A stretch of 64,000 nucleotides of DNA from Phytohabitans aurantiacus (GTDB lineage: Bacteria > Actinomycetota > Actinomycetes > Mycobacteriales > Micromonosporaceae): the NCBI RefSeq assembly GCF_027923225.1, contig NZ_BSDI01000018.1, positions 1 through 64,000 on the forward strand. The letters are read 5' to 3'. The position numbers and the translations under genes are program-made. The notes under the pieces were generated by a model, which was not told the DNA's origin, searched no databases, and saw only the letters and a list, made by a program, of their open reading frames with translations. The first letter of the stretch is position 1; every line of letters begins with the position of its first letter. Below are positions 1 to 10,050 of the stretch, piece after piece.

Positions 1-1359
<1,359 letters not shown>

Positions 1360-1523
1360 GACACTCACGCCTTCGCGGCAAGGCCCCACGCACCCCACCC
1401 GACAGGCGCACATGGGCGCACGACTACGGAGAAGGTGGCGTGCGCTGAGTCAAAGCCTCTTGGCGTCTGCGCGGGGCCCGCGTGGGGAGCCTCGCAACGC
1501 TCGTGCAGGCGCGGCTGCTGTTC

Positions 1524-1529
1524 TAGATT
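1524..1529 (+). promoter_or_regulatory. Candidate -10 box of a leaderless promoter
   Basis: TAGATT lies six bases before the ATG of the following hypothetical gene, which has no Shine-Dalgarno sequence. This is the arrangement of leaderless actinobacterial transcripts. No convincing -35 box was found. Confidence 0.35.
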
Positions 1530-1535
1530 ACAACG

Positions 1536-2384
1536 ATGACCGGCACGAAGCACCGACGACCTGTCCCCGACAGGGCCCGCAGGCGTGCTGTCCGCGCTCT
1601 GGCCGCGCGGCTCGGCGTGCCGTATCTGGTCGCCGCACGCCTTATCGCGGGCCAGATCCCGCGTCCGGCGGCTGACCGGCGGCCCAGCTTTCCCACTGGG
1701 GGAGACGAGCACCGCGCATCCATGTTCGCCCTGCGCGAACACCGGCCGTTCCATGCCCGGGTCGGCGACTGTCGGCTCGCCGCTGACCTTCCGCTCGGTC
1801 GGGCGGCGCACCTGATCGAGCGGTTCCCGCCGTTGCGCTCCGCGACCGAAACGCTCTATGACGGCGACGGCCGCGAAACCACGCTCGCGATGCTCTACGC
1901 CGTGCTCGCGCACGAGTCGCCCGCGCTCGTGCCCGCCGCTGACGAGCTGGCCTGGGTCGCCGACCTCGGCGAGGCGGCCGCCGTCGACATCACCTGCGCC
2001 GCCCTCGACCGGGCCGCCCGGATGCTGCTCGACGACGGCGGGTGGCCACTGTGGACACGCGTAGAGGCCGCGCTGACGGCCGGCGAGGCCAGCTCCGACC
2101 GGCGGGTACGCGACGTGGCCGTCACGCTGGGCCGGGAGTTGCGGTCAGTGAGCCTTCGCGGCTCACTCGCCGGCGCGCGGCACATCCTCGACGCGCTGCT
2201 CGTCGAGGCGTACGAGGGTCACCCGCCGGGCGCGCGGGTCGTGCTGACGACCAGCGCCGCCGTGGGCACGGTGGTCGGCGTGCGGTGGCTTCAGAGCGGT
2301 CCACCCATCGGGTACGCCGTCCGCCTCGACACGGATCCGGTGGTGCACAACGTTTCCGCGGACGCTCTGACCGTCGCGCCCTAG
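1536..2384 (+). CDS. Hypothetical protein, 282 aa
   Basis: I do not recognise a family. The protein has no signal peptide and no membrane segment. It begins with an Arg-rich stretch (MTGTKHRRPVPDRARRR), and a region around residues 100-200 is helical and rich in Ala, Asp and Glu. The C-terminal segment (GTVVGVRWLQSGPPIGYAV) looks like a small beta-rich domain. The start is chosen because a -10-like TAGATT sits six bases upstream and no ribosome binding site is present. The gene is divergent from clpC and convergent with the next secreted-protein gene. Codon usage is typical of the window, so the gene is probably real. Confidence 0.7.
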   Translation: MTGTKHRRPVPDRARRRAVRALAARLGVPYLVAARLIAGQIPRPAADRRPSFPTGGDEHRASMFALREHRPFHARVGDCRLAADLPLGRAAHLIERFPPLRSATETLYDGDGRETTLAMLYAVLAHESPALVPAADELAWVADLGEAAAVDITCAALDRAARMLLDDGGWPLWTRVEAALTAGEASSDRRVRDVAVTLGRELRSVSLRGSLAGARHILDALLVEAYEGHPPGARVVLTTSAAVGTVVGVRWLQSGPPIGYAVRLDTDPVVHNVSADALTVAP

Positions 2385-2415
2385 GAGGTCGCCGACCTGT
2401 GGGTCGACGACCTCC
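2384..2415. terminator. Hairpin between convergent genes
   Basis: An 8-bp perfect stem, GGAGGTCG pairing with CGACCTCC around a 16-nt loop, begins at the last base of the upstream stop codon and ends 14 bp before the stop of the opposing gene. There is no U-tract, which is usual for GC-rich actinomycete terminators. Confidence 0.5.
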
Positions 2416-2429
2416 GCCGGACGTACCGG

Positions 2430-2825
2430 TCAGCGGCCCGAGATCCAGGCGGTGACCACGTTCGAGGGCCATTGGTTCGCGCCGTTGGCGCCGTTGCGGG
2501 CGACGACCACGAACCGCAGCGTGTGGCCTTCAGCGAAGTCGTAGTCGCACCACGTCCAGCCGTTCTGGGAGCCGTTCGCGTCGTGGCATTCGCCGCTGCG
2601 ACCGTAGTCCGTGTTCCAGATGACCACGGCGCGCATACCGTCGGGGCGGATGTCCTGTACAGCGAACTTGTCGCCGTCGGAGTAGAAGCAAGCGTCGCCG
2701 GAGGGGTTGGCTGGCTGCGAGCAGAAGACCGTTGTGGCGGCGTGTGCCGGTGAGCCGATGCCGAAGAGCGCTCCGGCGACGGTTACCGACGTGAGGGTGA
2801 TGGTGGCGAGCATTCGACGTTTCAT
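2430..2825 (-). CDS. Small secreted cysteine-containing protein, 131 aa
   Basis: Exported protein of unknown role. It has a classical Sec signal peptide (MKRRMLATITLTSVTVAG..., probable cleavage after SPAHA), leaving a mature domain of about 100 residues with four cysteines and many aromatic residues. The start is set by a good AAGGAG eight bases before the ATG; an upstream in-frame ATG lacks this. The mature part ends with a beta-rich segment (TLRFVVVARNGANG) that resembles, in layout, the FRFF..SNNGTN segment of the two small secreted proteins at 8.6 and 10.9 kb. A direct heptamer repeat of SARP-box type lies about 75 bp upstream of the start codon. The function is not known. Confidence 0.8.
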   Translation of the reverse strand: MKRRMLATITLTSVTVAGALFGIGSPAHAATTVFCSQPANPSGDACFYSDGDKFAVQDIRPDGMRAVVIWNTDYGRSGECHDANGSQNGWTWCDYDFAEGHTLRFVVVARNGANGANQWPSNVVTAWISGR

Positions 2826-2899
2826 ATCTGGAACTCCTTCCACCGGTTACGTGAGATATATAGGCGTTGATGGAGATAGCGCCATGGGGTGGTCGGAGA

Positions 2900-2917
2900 C
2901 TTGAGGGAATCTTGATT
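2900..2917 (-). promoter_or_regulatory. Candidate SARP box (two heptamers, 11-bp period)
   Basis: On the minus strand the heptamers AATCAAG and CCTCAAG are separated by four bases (ATTC). They lie about 75 bp upstream of the small secreted protein start. SARP regulators bind heptameric direct repeats with this spacing. The same pattern occurs at 8546, 10836 and 16270. Confidence 0.55.
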
Positions 2918-2926
2918 CTTCGAGGG

Positions 2927-4147
2927 TCAGAGGAGGAGGAGGAGGTGGTGGGGGTGCTCCACGTGGTCGGCGACGAAGCGGAGGAAGCCGCCCGCCACTC
3001 CGCCGTCGCAGACACGGTGGTCGAACGCCAGCGACAGCTGAGCGACGCTCCGCACGGCGAGTTGGCCGTCGACCACCCACGGGCGCTCCATGACGCGGCC
3101 CACGCCGAGCAGGGCCGCCTCCGGATGGTTGATGATCGGCGTGGAGCCGTCCACTCCGAATACGCCGTAGTTGTTGAGCGTGAAGGTGCCGCCGGTGAGG
3201 TGGCCCGGTGCCAGCGTGCCCGCCCGTGCGGCCTCGGTGCGCTCGCGCAGCCGTTCCGCCAGCTCGGTCAGGGTGAGCCGGTGTGCGTCGTGGACGACGG
3301 GTACGACCAGGCCGCGGTCGGTCTGCGCGGCGAAGCCCAGGTTGACGTGCGGCAGCTGGACGATCTCCGCACGGACGGTGTCCACATAGGAGTTGAGCTC
3401 CGGAAACCGCTGGAGTCCGGCGACGCAGATGCGGGCCAGCAGGGCGAGTAGGCCGATGGGGGCGGTGGCCGCCTGGTTCAGCTCGCGGCGCAGCGCGACG
3501 AGGGCGGTGGCGTCGACATCGACCCATGTGGTGGCGTCGGGGATCTCGGTGCGGCTGCGCACGAGCTTGTCGGCGATGCTGCGGCGTACCCCGCGCAGGG
3601 GGATGCGCGTCGCGCCCTCGACCGGTCGTGACTCTACTGTTGACCGCTGGGCCGCGATGGCCGCCTCGACGTCGCGGCGCAGCACGATCCCGCCCCGGCC
3701 GCTCGGCGCCAGCGCGGCGACGTCGATGCCGTGCGACTTGGCCAGGCGCCGCACGACGGGCGAGATGACCCGGGGCGCGACCGCCTCGGCGGGCCTGCGA
3801 CGGCGCCGGGACGGCTTGGCGTGCGCGCCACCGGTGCCGTATCCGATGAGGACGTTGCCGGAGCCCGCCGGCTCCTCCGGCGCCGCTGCCGGCCCGCCCA
3901 CCGCTGCCGGCCCGCCGGAGACCGCGATCAGCGGGGCGCCGACCGCGACCACCGAGCCGGGCTGGGCGTACAGCTCGACGACAGTGCCGGCGACCGGGAT
4001 GGGTACCTCCACGGCGGCTTTGGCGGTCTCGACGTCGACGACGATCTGGTCGACCGCGACGGTGTCACCGGTGGCGACCCGCCATTCGAGCACCTCCGCC
4101 TCGGTGAGTCCCTCGCCGAGGTCGGGCAGGTGGAAGACGGTGTTCAT
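2927..4147 (-). CDS. bkdC: Branched-chain 2-oxoacid dehydrogenase E2 (dihydrolipoamide acyltransferase)
   Basis: Core acyltransferase of the branched-chain 2-oxoacid dehydrogenase complex. It transfers acyl groups from lipoate to CoA, feeding isobutyryl-, isovaleryl- and 2-methylbutyryl-CoA into branched fatty acids. Domains in order: one lipoyl domain (residues 1-80, lipoyl lysine in the ETAKA motif), a peripheral subunit binding domain (about 130-170, SPVVRRLAKSHGID), and the catalytic domain, whose active-site motif HRVCDGG is near the C-terminus. The unusual end HPHHLLLLL comes from a run of GAG/AGG repeats on the plus strand. The ATG overlaps the E1 beta stop codon by four bases, so the two are translationally coupled. 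406 aa, a normal family length. Confidence 0.93.
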   Translation of the reverse strand: MNTVFHLPDLGEGLTEAEVLEWRVATGDTVAVDQIVVDVETAKAAVEVPIPVAGTVVELYAQPGSVVAVGAPLIAVSGGPAAVGGPAAAPEEPAGSGNVLIGYGTGGAHAKPSRRRRRPAEAVAPRVISPVVRRLAKSHGIDVAALAPSGRGGIVLRRDVEAAIAAQRSTVESRPVEGATRIPLRGVRRSIADKLVRSRTEIPDATTWVDVDATALVALRRELNQAATAPIGLLALLARICVAGLQRFPELNSYVDTVRAEIVQLPHVNLGFAAQTDRGLVVPVVHDAHRLTLTELAERLRERTEAARAGTLAPGHLTGGTFTLNNYGVFGVDGSTPIINHPEAALLGVGRVMERPWVVDGQLAVRSVAQLSLAFDHRVCDGGVAGGFLRFVADHVEHPHHLLLLL

Positions 4148-5160
4148 GCCGCCCCGCCGAGAGCCAGGAACCGCGGGTCGGGTTCGTCGTCCCGTTGCAG
4201 GCGGTCGAGCGCGTCGAGCACCCGGTCGACGCCCGGCAGGTGGTGGTGCTCCAGCATCGGCGGCGGATAGGGCACGTCGAAGCCGCTGACCCGCAGCACA
4301 GGTGCGTGCAGGCTGTGGAAGCAGCGCTCCTGCACCCGGGCGGCCACTTCGGCGCCGACACCGGCGAACCCGGGAGCCTCCTGTATCACCACGCACCGGC
4401 CGGTGCGGCGCACCGAGGCGGTCACCGTCTCGTCGTCGAACGGCACGATCGTGCGCAGGTCGACGACCTCCAGGTCCCAGCCCTCACCGGCGGCCGCCTC
4501 CGCCGCCGCGAGCGCCACCGGTACCGCCGGCCCGTACGCCACCACGGTGGCGTCGCGCCCCGCACGGCGCACCACGGCCCGCCCGAACGGCTCCGTCCGC
4601 AAGGGAGTGTCGACATCGGACTTCGACCAGTACAGCTTCTTCGGCTCCAGGAACACGACCGGGTCGGGATCCTCGATGGCCTCCCGCAGCAGCGAGTACG
4701 CGTCAGCCACGGTCGCGGGCGTGACCACCTTGAGCCCGGGCGTGTGCGCGTAGTACGCCTCACTGGAGTCGCAGTGGTGCTCGACGCCCCCGATCCCGCC
4801 CGCGTAGGGGATCCGGATGACAAGCGGCAGGCTCAGCCGGCCCCGCGTGCGGTTCCTCAGCTTCGCCACGTGCGAGACGATCTGCTCGAACGCGGGGTAC
4901 GCGAACGCGTCGAACTGCATCTCGACGACCGGCCGGAACCCGCCCATCGCCATGCCGACCGCGAAACCCACGATGCCGGCCTCCGCGAGCGGGGTGTCGA
5001 AGCACCGCTCGTCGCCGAACTTGTCGGTCAGCCCGTCGGTGACCCGGAAAACGCCACCGAGGGCGCCGACGTCCTCGCCGAACACGACCACCCGGTCGTC
5101 GTCGTGGAGGGCGTCGCGCAATGCCGTGTTGAGCGCCTGTGCCATCGTGATCGGTGCCAT
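4144..5160 (-). CDS. bkdB: Branched-chain 2-oxoacid dehydrogenase E1 beta subunit
   Basis: Beta subunit of the thiamine-diphosphate-dependent E1 component. It starts MAPITMAQALNTALRDAL and carries the family motifs FGEDVGALGGVFRVT, FDTPLAEAGIVGFAVGMA, PYAGGIGGVEHHCDSSEAYY and LRTIVPFDDETV. At 338 aa it has the expected length. Its ATG overlaps the TGA of the alpha-subunit gene (TGATG) and its own stop overlaps the E2 start, so the three genes form a tightly coupled operon. Acetoin dehydrogenase or pyruvate dehydrogenase E1 beta proteins are related, but the neighbouring Lrp regulator and E2 favour the branched-chain enzyme. Confidence 0.93.
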   Translation of the reverse strand: MAPITMAQALNTALRDALHDDDRVVVFGEDVGALGGVFRVTDGLTDKFGDERCFDTPLAEAGIVGFAVGMAMGGFRPVVEMQFDAFAYPAFEQIVSHVAKLRNRTRGRLSLPLVIRIPYAGGIGGVEHHCDSSEAYYAHTPGLKVVTPATVADAYSLLREAIEDPDPVVFLEPKKLYWSKSDVDTPLRTEPFGRAVVRRAGRDATVVAYGPAVPVALAAAEAAAGEGWDLEVVDLRTIVPFDDETVTASVRRTGRCVVIQEAPGFAGVGAEVAARVQERCFHSLHAPVLRVSGFDVPYPPPMLEHHHLPGVDRVLDALDRLQRDDEPDPRFLALGGAA

Positions 5161-6236
5161 CAGCGCGCCTCCACCAGTTCCTCCAGCAGGCCGGCGCGCT
5201 GTTCCCGCAGTTGCGGCGTCGGCTCGGCGTACACGTGGTCGAACAGGTCGGTGGGTGTCAGAGGCGGGTCGGCGTTCATGCGGGTGCGCAGTGCGGCGGC
5301 GTACTCCTCGGCCTCGGCGGCCACCTCGGCGACGACGGTATCGGTGAGCGCACCGCGCCCGCGCAGGTACGCCTCCAGCCTGGCGATCGGATCGCGCTGG
5401 CGCCACTGGTCGACCTCGGCCGTCGACCGGTACCGGCTCGCGTCGTCGGCGTTGGTGTGCGCGTCGATGCGATAGGTGTGCGCCTCGACGAGGAACGGCC
5501 CGTTGCCTGCGCGCGCATGGGCGGCGGCGGCTGACAGTACCGCCAGAACCGCCATCGGATCGTTGCCGTCGACCTGCTCGGCCGGGACGCCGTAGCCGAT
5601 GCCCTTGTGTGCCAGCGAGGGCGCCGCGCTCTGCCGCGAAAGCGGCACGGAGATCGCGTAGTGGTTGTTCTGCACGAGAAAGACCACCGGCGCGCGGAAC
5701 ACGGCCGCGAAGTTCAGCGCCTCGTGGAAGTCACCCTCGCTGGTCGCGCCGTCGCCGATGAACGCCAGCGCGATCCGGCCGCTGCCCTTGCGGCGCTCGG
5801 CATACGCCAGGCCGGCGGCGTGGAGGGTCTGGGTGGCCAGCGGTGTGCACTGTGGAGCGACGTGGTGCTCGCCGGGGTCGTAGCCGCAGTGTGCGTCACC
5901 GCGCAGCAGCGACAGCACCTCGACGGGGTCGATGCCGCGTGAGACCAGTGCTACCGACTCGCGGTAGGTCGGGAAGAGCCAGTCGCCGCTGTCGAGCGCG
6001 AGCACCGCGCCGACCTGGCAGGCCTCCTGGCCGTGGCTGGACGGGTAGACGGCGAGCCGGCCCTGTTTGGTCAGCGCCGTGGCCTGGGTGTCGAACCGGC
6101 GCCCGACGACCATCTTCCGGTACGCCGACAGGAGTAGATCCTGATCCGGCTCCGGGTACGCCGGCCGGTCGGCCACGGGCGTGCCCGTCTCGGTGAGGAA
6201 CCGCACCGGCTGCGTTGCCGGCAGGAGCTGTGCCAT
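5160..6236 (-). CDS. bkdA: Branched-chain 2-oxoacid dehydrogenase E1 alpha subunit
   Basis: Alpha subunit of E1, which decarboxylates branched 2-oxoacids and passes the acyl group to lipoate. The thiamine diphosphate motif is clear: GDGATSEGDFHEALNFA running into VQNNHYAIS. Other family signatures are SSHGQEACQVGAVLAL and FPTYRESVALVSRG. The start MAQLLPATQ is preferred over an upstream in-frame ATG that would overlap the divergent regulator; AGGAG lies 11 bases upstream, slightly far. 358 aa. First gene of the bkdABC operon; only 83 bp separate it from the divergent Lrp-type regulator gene. Confidence 0.92.
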   Translation of the reverse strand: MAQLLPATQPVRFLTETGTPVADRPAYPEPDQDLLLSAYRKMVVGRRFDTQATALTKQGRLAVYPSSHGQEACQVGAVLALDSGDWLFPTYRESVALVSRGIDPVEVLSLLRGDAHCGYDPGEHHVAPQCTPLATQTLHAAGLAYAERRKGSGRIALAFIGDGATSEGDFHEALNFAAVFRAPVVFLVQNNHYAISVPLSRQSAAPSLAHKGIGYGVPAEQVDGNDPMAVLAVLSAAAAHARAGNGPFLVEAHTYRIDAHTNADDASRYRSTAEVDQWRQRDPIARLEAYLRGRGALTDTVVAEVAAEAEEYAAALRTRMNADPPLTPTDLFDHVYAEPTPQLREQRAGLLEELVEAR

Positions 6237-6319
6237 GCCACAACATGCTCCTGTTAGTCGGTCGAATGGCTCAACATCCTGGGTAAAGTGGGGACGATCG
6301 GATCTGTAGGAGACGTGCG

Positions 6320-6823
6320 GTGGACCATTTGTCAGGCGTTCCGCCGTTGTCGGGGCGTCCGGTGGGACGTTCGGCACCGGTGCTCGACGATGTCGACTGG
6401 GCGATCCTGCGCGAGCTGGCGGCCGACGGCCGGATGTCGGTGCGCACGCTCGCCGAGCGGGTGCGGGTCTCCCGCACCAACGCGTACGCCCGGGTGGAGC
6501 GGCTGTCGGCCGGTGGGGTCATCACCGGGTTCACCGCGCGCGTCGACCCGGCGCGGGCGGGGCTCGGCACCACGGCATACGTGCTGCTGAACATCGAGCA
6601 GAACGTCTGGGAGACGGTCTCGGACCAGCTACGCGACGTCCCGTACGTGCAGCACATGGCGCTCGTCGGCGGTGATGTCGACATCATGATGCTGGTGCGC
6701 ACACCCGACAACGCGACGCTGCGTGACGTCGTCATCGCCGCTGTGCACGCGGTGCCGGGTGTGCGCACCACGCGCACCTGGCTGGTTTTCGAGGAGCTGG
6801 CTGGCCGGCGGCCGTTTGACTGA
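6320..6823 (+). CDS. bkdR: Lrp/AsnC-family regulator, likely of the bkd operon
   Basis: Cytoplasmic DNA-binding regulator of the feast/famine family. The N-terminal winged helix-turn-helix (about residues 24-75) reads LDDVDWAILRELAADG, with recognition helix SRTNAYARVERL. A RAM effector domain follows (LGTTAYVLLNIE to the C-terminus) and probably binds a branched-chain amino acid. The GTG start follows TAGGAGA seven bases upstream. Divergence from bkdABC over a short intergenic region is the standard arrangement for a dedicated bkd regulator. The identification as BkdR rests on context, not on unique residues. Confidence 0.88.
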   Translation: MDHLSGVPPLSGRPVGRSAPVLDDVDWAILRELAADGRMSVRTLAERVRVSRTNAYARVERLSAGGVITGFTARVDPARAGLGTTAYVLLNIEQNVWETVSDQLRDVPYVQHMALVGGDVDIMMLVRTPDNATLRDVVIAAVHAVPGVRTTRTWLVFEELAGRRPFD

Positions 6824-6827
6824 CCGG

Positions 6828-7931
6828 TCACTCACCCCGCAGGCGGCTGCGGATGAAGTTTCCTGACTCGGTGAGCACCTCGGTGCCGGCGTACTCCGTG
6901 CCCTGGCAGGTGCCCTGCACGAACGCCGAGTTGCTTTCCCGGCCGTCCGAGTAGCTCCACATCGCGTACCCGATCTTGTGGCTCTTCAGCAGGTCGAGCC
7001 AGGCGGTCGCGCTCTCCAGGTCGTTGGCGCCGTCACCGGTGAAGGTCTGGGTGCCGAACTCGCTGACGAACAGCGGCAGGCTCGCCGCGGCCCGGTCGAC
7101 GACCGCGCGCCGGTCGGCACCGTGCGAGGCGGCGTAGAAGTGGAATGTGTACATGATGTTCTCGGCGTCGACCGGGTCCTCGATGATTTCGGTCTCGTCC
7201 GCGCCGTCGGTCAGGCCCAACGAGGAGAAGCCGCGCGTGCCGACGAGCACCACGCCGTCCGGGTCGGCCGCGCGCACGACCGGGATGACCTGCTCGGCGT
7301 AGTTCTTGATGGTGTCCCAGCTGACGCCGTTGGGTTCGTTGGCGATTTCGTAGATGACGTTCGGCTTGTCGGCGTGTTCGGCAGCCACGTCGGCGAAGAA
7401 GCTTTGGGCGCGTTCGAGATTGAAGGTGGGGTCGCCCGGCGTGAGGATGTGGAAATCGATGATGGCGTAGAGACCCAGCGCGGTCGCGGTTTCGACCGCC
7501 TCGTTCACCTTGCCGGTGAAGCCGGCCGGGTCGGTCTCGAAGCCGCCCTCCTGCACGTACATGGAGATGCGCACGAAATCCGCCAGCCAGTCGTTGCGGA
7601 GCGCCTCCAGCGAGTCGGGGTTGAGGCAGTCCGGGAAGAACTGGATGCCGTGGCTGCTCATCCCGCGCAGCTGGATCGGCTCGCCCGCTTCGTTGCAGAG
7701 GTTGACTCCGCACACGCTCAGTTGCCCGTTGACGTCGACCGGTGAGCCCGCCGGCCCGGCGAAGGGCACGGCCGTGGTTTCGGGTGCGACCCAGTCGGAG
7801 GCGCCATTCGAATCGCCGGTCTCGGCGTTCGCGATGGGCAGCGCCGCCAAGCCGGCGGCGACGACTGCGGCGATGATGGCGGCTGCGGCGAAGGTGCGCG
7901 GTCGAGGCATGTCCATCCATACGTATCTCAT
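6828..7931 (-). CDS. Secreted glycoside hydrolase family 5 endoglucanase
   Basis: Exported beta-1,4-glucanase of the GH5 (subfamily 2-like) fold, acting outside the cell on cellulose. It has a signal peptide (AAAAIIAAVVAAGLAALPIANA) and a short linker, then the catalytic barrel from about residue 65: LRGMSSHGIQFF, the acid/base glutamate in VIYEIANEPNG (about residue 195) and the nucleophile glutamate in LFVSEFGTQ (about residue 292). No carbohydrate-binding module is present. Three in-frame ATGs occur near the start and none has a good ribosome binding site, so the exact start is uncertain by up to seven codons. It stands alone, with its stop only 5 bp from the convergent regulator's stop. 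Confidence 0.9.
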   Translation of the reverse strand: MRYVWMDMPRPRTFAAAAIIAAVVAAGLAALPIANAETGDSNGASDWVAPETTAVPFAGPAGSPVDVNGQLSVCGVNLCNEAGEPIQLRGMSSHGIQFFPDCLNPDSLEALRNDWLADFVRISMYVQEGGFETDPAGFTGKVNEAVETATALGLYAIIDFHILTPGDPTFNLERAQSFFADVAAEHADKPNVIYEIANEPNGVSWDTIKNYAEQVIPVVRAADPDGVVLVGTRGFSSLGLTDGADETEIIEDPVDAENIMYTFHFYAASHGADRRAVVDRAAASLPLFVSEFGTQTFTGDGANDLESATAWLDLLKSHKIGYAMWSYSDGRESNSAFVQGTCQGTEYAGTEVLTESGNFIRSRLRGE

Positions 7932-8003
7932 GTCGTCGCAGTTCAGTTGGCAGGCGGCAACCCCTATATTGAGAGATCAGAGTCGATGGATTGGGGAGGT
8001 CCG

Positions 8004-8543
8004 ATGCTCAGACGAAGAATCCTGGCCGCAGCACTGGGCGCCGCGGCGCTCGCGGCGGCTCAGCTCGTCGGTGCCACGCCGGCACAGGCGGCACCACGGG
8101 TCCTGTACTACGACGCCAGTCGCGCCGCGGAGTTCGTCGCCGTCGTACACCAGGGTGCGCAGAACTGGAACAACCGCGTCACCAACGTGCGCTTGGAGCC
8201 AGTGCCGGCCGGCCAGCGGGCAAACATCACCGTGTACGTCGACAACGGGTGGCCGCGCGCCTACACGCAGTCTCTCGGCAACGGGTACTGGTACATGGGT
8301 CGCCAGGCGGTCAACCAGGGCTACCACCCGCCACGCATCGCGGCACACGAGTTCGGCCACCTGCTCGGTCTGCCCGATAGGCGTACCGGGTTGTGTGCCG
8401 ACCTGATGTCGGGCAGCAGCGCGGCGATCTCGTGCACCAACGCGTTCCCCAACGCGCAGGAGGCGTCACGGGTCAACAGCAACTTCGCGACCGCGCAGAC
8501 CGCGGGGCCACGCGTCTACGAGTGGGTCACGGCCGGCGGCTAG
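8004..8543 (+). CDS. Snapalysin-family secreted zinc protease
   Basis: Small secreted metzincin of the M7 snapalysin type. A signal peptide (MLRRRILAAALGAAAL..., cleavage after PAQA) precedes a mature domain of about 150 residues. The zinc motif is HEFGHLLGLPD, matching HExxHxxGxxD, in which the third ligand is aspartate as in snapalysins; a Met-turn candidate DLMSG follows. Two cysteines (TGLCADL and AISCTN) match the family disulfide. The start is the ATG with GGGGAGG five bases upstream; an upstream in-frame ATG is weaker. 179 aa. Divergent from the GH5 gene. Confidence 0.88.
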   Translation: MLRRRILAAALGAAALAAAQLVGATPAQAAPRVLYYDASRAAEFVAVVHQGAQNWNNRVTNVRLEPVPAGQRANITVYVDNGWPRAYTQSLGNGYWYMGRQAVNQGYHPPRIAAHEFGHLLGLPDRRTGLCADLMSGSSAAISCTNAFPNAQEASRVNSNFATAQTAGPRVYEWVTAGG

Positions 8544-8545
8544 CC

Positions 8546-8563
8546 CTTCAAGATTTCCTCAAG
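8546..8563 (+). promoter_or_regulatory. Candidate SARP box
   Basis: Heptamers CTTCAAG and CCTCAAG are separated by ATTT, an 11-bp period. The box ends 52 bp before the ATG of the next small secreted protein, exactly the spacing seen for its paralogue at 10.9 kb. Confidence 0.6.
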
Positions 8564-8615
8564 ACGCCAGGCGGGCGCGGCCGGCCCGCCGGTGGCCACG
8601 GAAGACTCGATCACC

Positions 8616-9020
8616 ATGAGGATTCTTGTCCGAGGACTTATGGCGGTCGCGGTCATGGTGGCCGCGCTGCTCGTGACGGCAGCCCCGGCACGAGCCGACG
8701 ACTGCCCTTACCCCTGCTGGTGGACGGATACCAAAGCCGACGCTCCTTACAAGACCGCGGCGGGTTCGGCCTTTTTCGACTCGTACGGCGAACACCTGTA
8801 CGCCTTTGACAACGACGCTGACTCTGCCGGGGTCCGCGTCCACTTCTCCGTGAACTACGGAGGCTGGCAGGAGCGAACCAACTCGAAGGGCAACAAGTCG
8901 CAGGCCGAGTGGAACCTCGAGTACGGGGAGAACCTCAGCTTCCGGTTCTTCGTCTGCATCTCGAACAACGGCACGAACATCGCGGGCACGTGTGGCCCTC
9001 TGATCTACGCCCACACGTGA
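8616..9020 (+). CDS. Small secreted four-cysteine protein (paralogue of 10906-11310)
   Basis: Exported protein of unknown function, 134 aa. The Sec signal peptide (MRILVRGLMAVAVMVAALL..., cleavage after PARA) is followed by a mature domain of about 106 residues with four cysteines in two pairs (DDCPYPC and FVC...GTC). Shared blocks with the paralogue include ADAPY, GVRVHFSVNYG.WQERTN, YGENLSFRFFVC and SNNGTN.AGTC. An upstream in-frame ATG would add eight residues; MRILVRG is preferred because it aligns with the paralogue and starts the signal peptide. It could be an enzyme inhibitor or a small beta-sandwich toxin, but nothing in the sequence decides this. The SARP-type box upstream is conserved in the paralogue. 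Confidence 0.8.
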   Translation: MRILVRGLMAVAVMVAALLVTAAPARADDCPYPCWWTDTKADAPYKTAAGSAFFDSYGEHLYAFDNDADSAGVRVHFSVNYGGWQERTNSKGNKSQAEWNLEYGENLSFRFFVCISNNGTNIAGTCGPLIYAHT

Positions 9021-9129
9021 CAGGGCGCCCGGCGGCGTGACATCTGTCATCGCGCCGCCGGGCACCGCGCACGCCGATCGGTGTATCGCGGCACTACAGC
9101 GGTCCCGGTCGACGCCGAAGACTCGGTGT

Positions 9130-10050
9130 ATGACGAATTCCGGCAGCGTGGTCGAGGCGTGCGAGCTCCGCCGACGCTACGAGGGCTACGAAGCGGTACG
9201 CGGAGTCTCCTTCCGGGTCGAGCGGGGCGAGCTGTTCGCGTTGCTGGGCACCAACGGCGCGGGCAAGACGTCCACATTGGAGCTGGTCGAAGGGCTCGGC
9301 CGGCCCAGCGGGGGCACGGTGCGCGTGCTGGGGCATGACCCGTACACCCAGCGGGCGAGGGTGCGACCGCGCGTGGGCGTGATGCTGCAGGAAGGTGGCT
9401 TTCCGCCGGACCTGACCGTCGCGGAGACCGCCGCGCTGTGGGGTGGCACGCTCACCAAACCACGCCCGGTCGCCGAGGCGCTCACGCTGGCCGGCCTGGA
9501 CCACCGCGCGGGCGTACGCGTGAAGCAGCTGTCGGGCGGTGAGCGCCGGCGCCTCGATCTGGCGCTGGCGATACTCGGCAGGCCCGATGTGCTGTTTCTC
9601 GACGAGCCGACCACCGGGCTGGACCCCGAGAGCCGGCGTGACGCCTGGCGGCTGGTGCGCGACCTGCTGCGCGAGGGCGTCACCGTGCTGCTCACCACGC
9701 ACTACCTGGAGGAGGCGCAGGAGCTCGCCGACCGCCTCGCCATCCTGCACCGCGGTCAGATCATGGCGGCGGGCACCCTCCACGAGGTCATCGCCGCGTA
9801 TCCGGCGCGGATCCGGTTCACCCTGCCCGGCAACGTCTTCCCCGGCGACGTGCCGGCCCTGCCCGACTCCAGGCCCCCGGAGCGGGACGGACCGCGGCTC
9901 ACCGTCCACACCAGAGCGCCGCAGCGGGCGCTGACGGTACTGCTGTGCTGGGCGGCCGAGCGCGGCGTCGCCCTTGGTGACCTGGACGCCAGGCCGGCGT
10001 CGCTGGAGGAGGCGTTCCTGGCGATCGCGGCGGCTGGAGGCGCACGATGA
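9130..10050 (+). CDS. ABC-2 transporter ATP-binding protein
   Basis: Cytoplasmic ATPase of a two-component drug/lipid exporter of the DrrA type. Walker A is GTNGAGKTST, the signature LSGGERRRLDLALA, Walker B VLFLDEPTTGLD, and the H-loop TTHYLEEA. The ORF is open further upstream, but MTNSGSVVE is the plausible start because ABC homology begins just after it; the ribosome binding site is weak. 306 aa with the extra C-terminal domain usual in this family. The stop codon overlaps the permease ATG by four bases. It sits between two paralogous small secreted protein genes, and a sensor kinase pair follows, a common arrangement for inducible exporters. Confidence 0.92.
   Translation: MTNSGSVVEACELRRRYEGYEAVRGVSFRVERGELFALLGTNGAGKTSTLELVEGLGRPSGGTVRVLGHDPYTQRARVRPRVGVMLQEGGFPPDLTVAETAALWGGTLTKPRPVAEALTLAGLDHRAGVRVKQLSGGERRRLDLALAILGRPDVLFLDEPTTGLDPESRRDAWRLVRDLLREGVTVLLTTHYLEEAQELADRLAILHRGQIMAAGTLHEVIAAYPARIRFTLPGNVFPGDVPALPDSRPPERDGPRLTVHTRAPQRALTVLLCWAAERGVALGDLDARPASLEEAFLAIAAAGGAR

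Noticed and set aside
2847..3527. Minus-strand frame with a proline-rich end
   Set aside because: It overlaps the E2 gene in another frame; the proline run comes from GGA repeats and no family motif is present.
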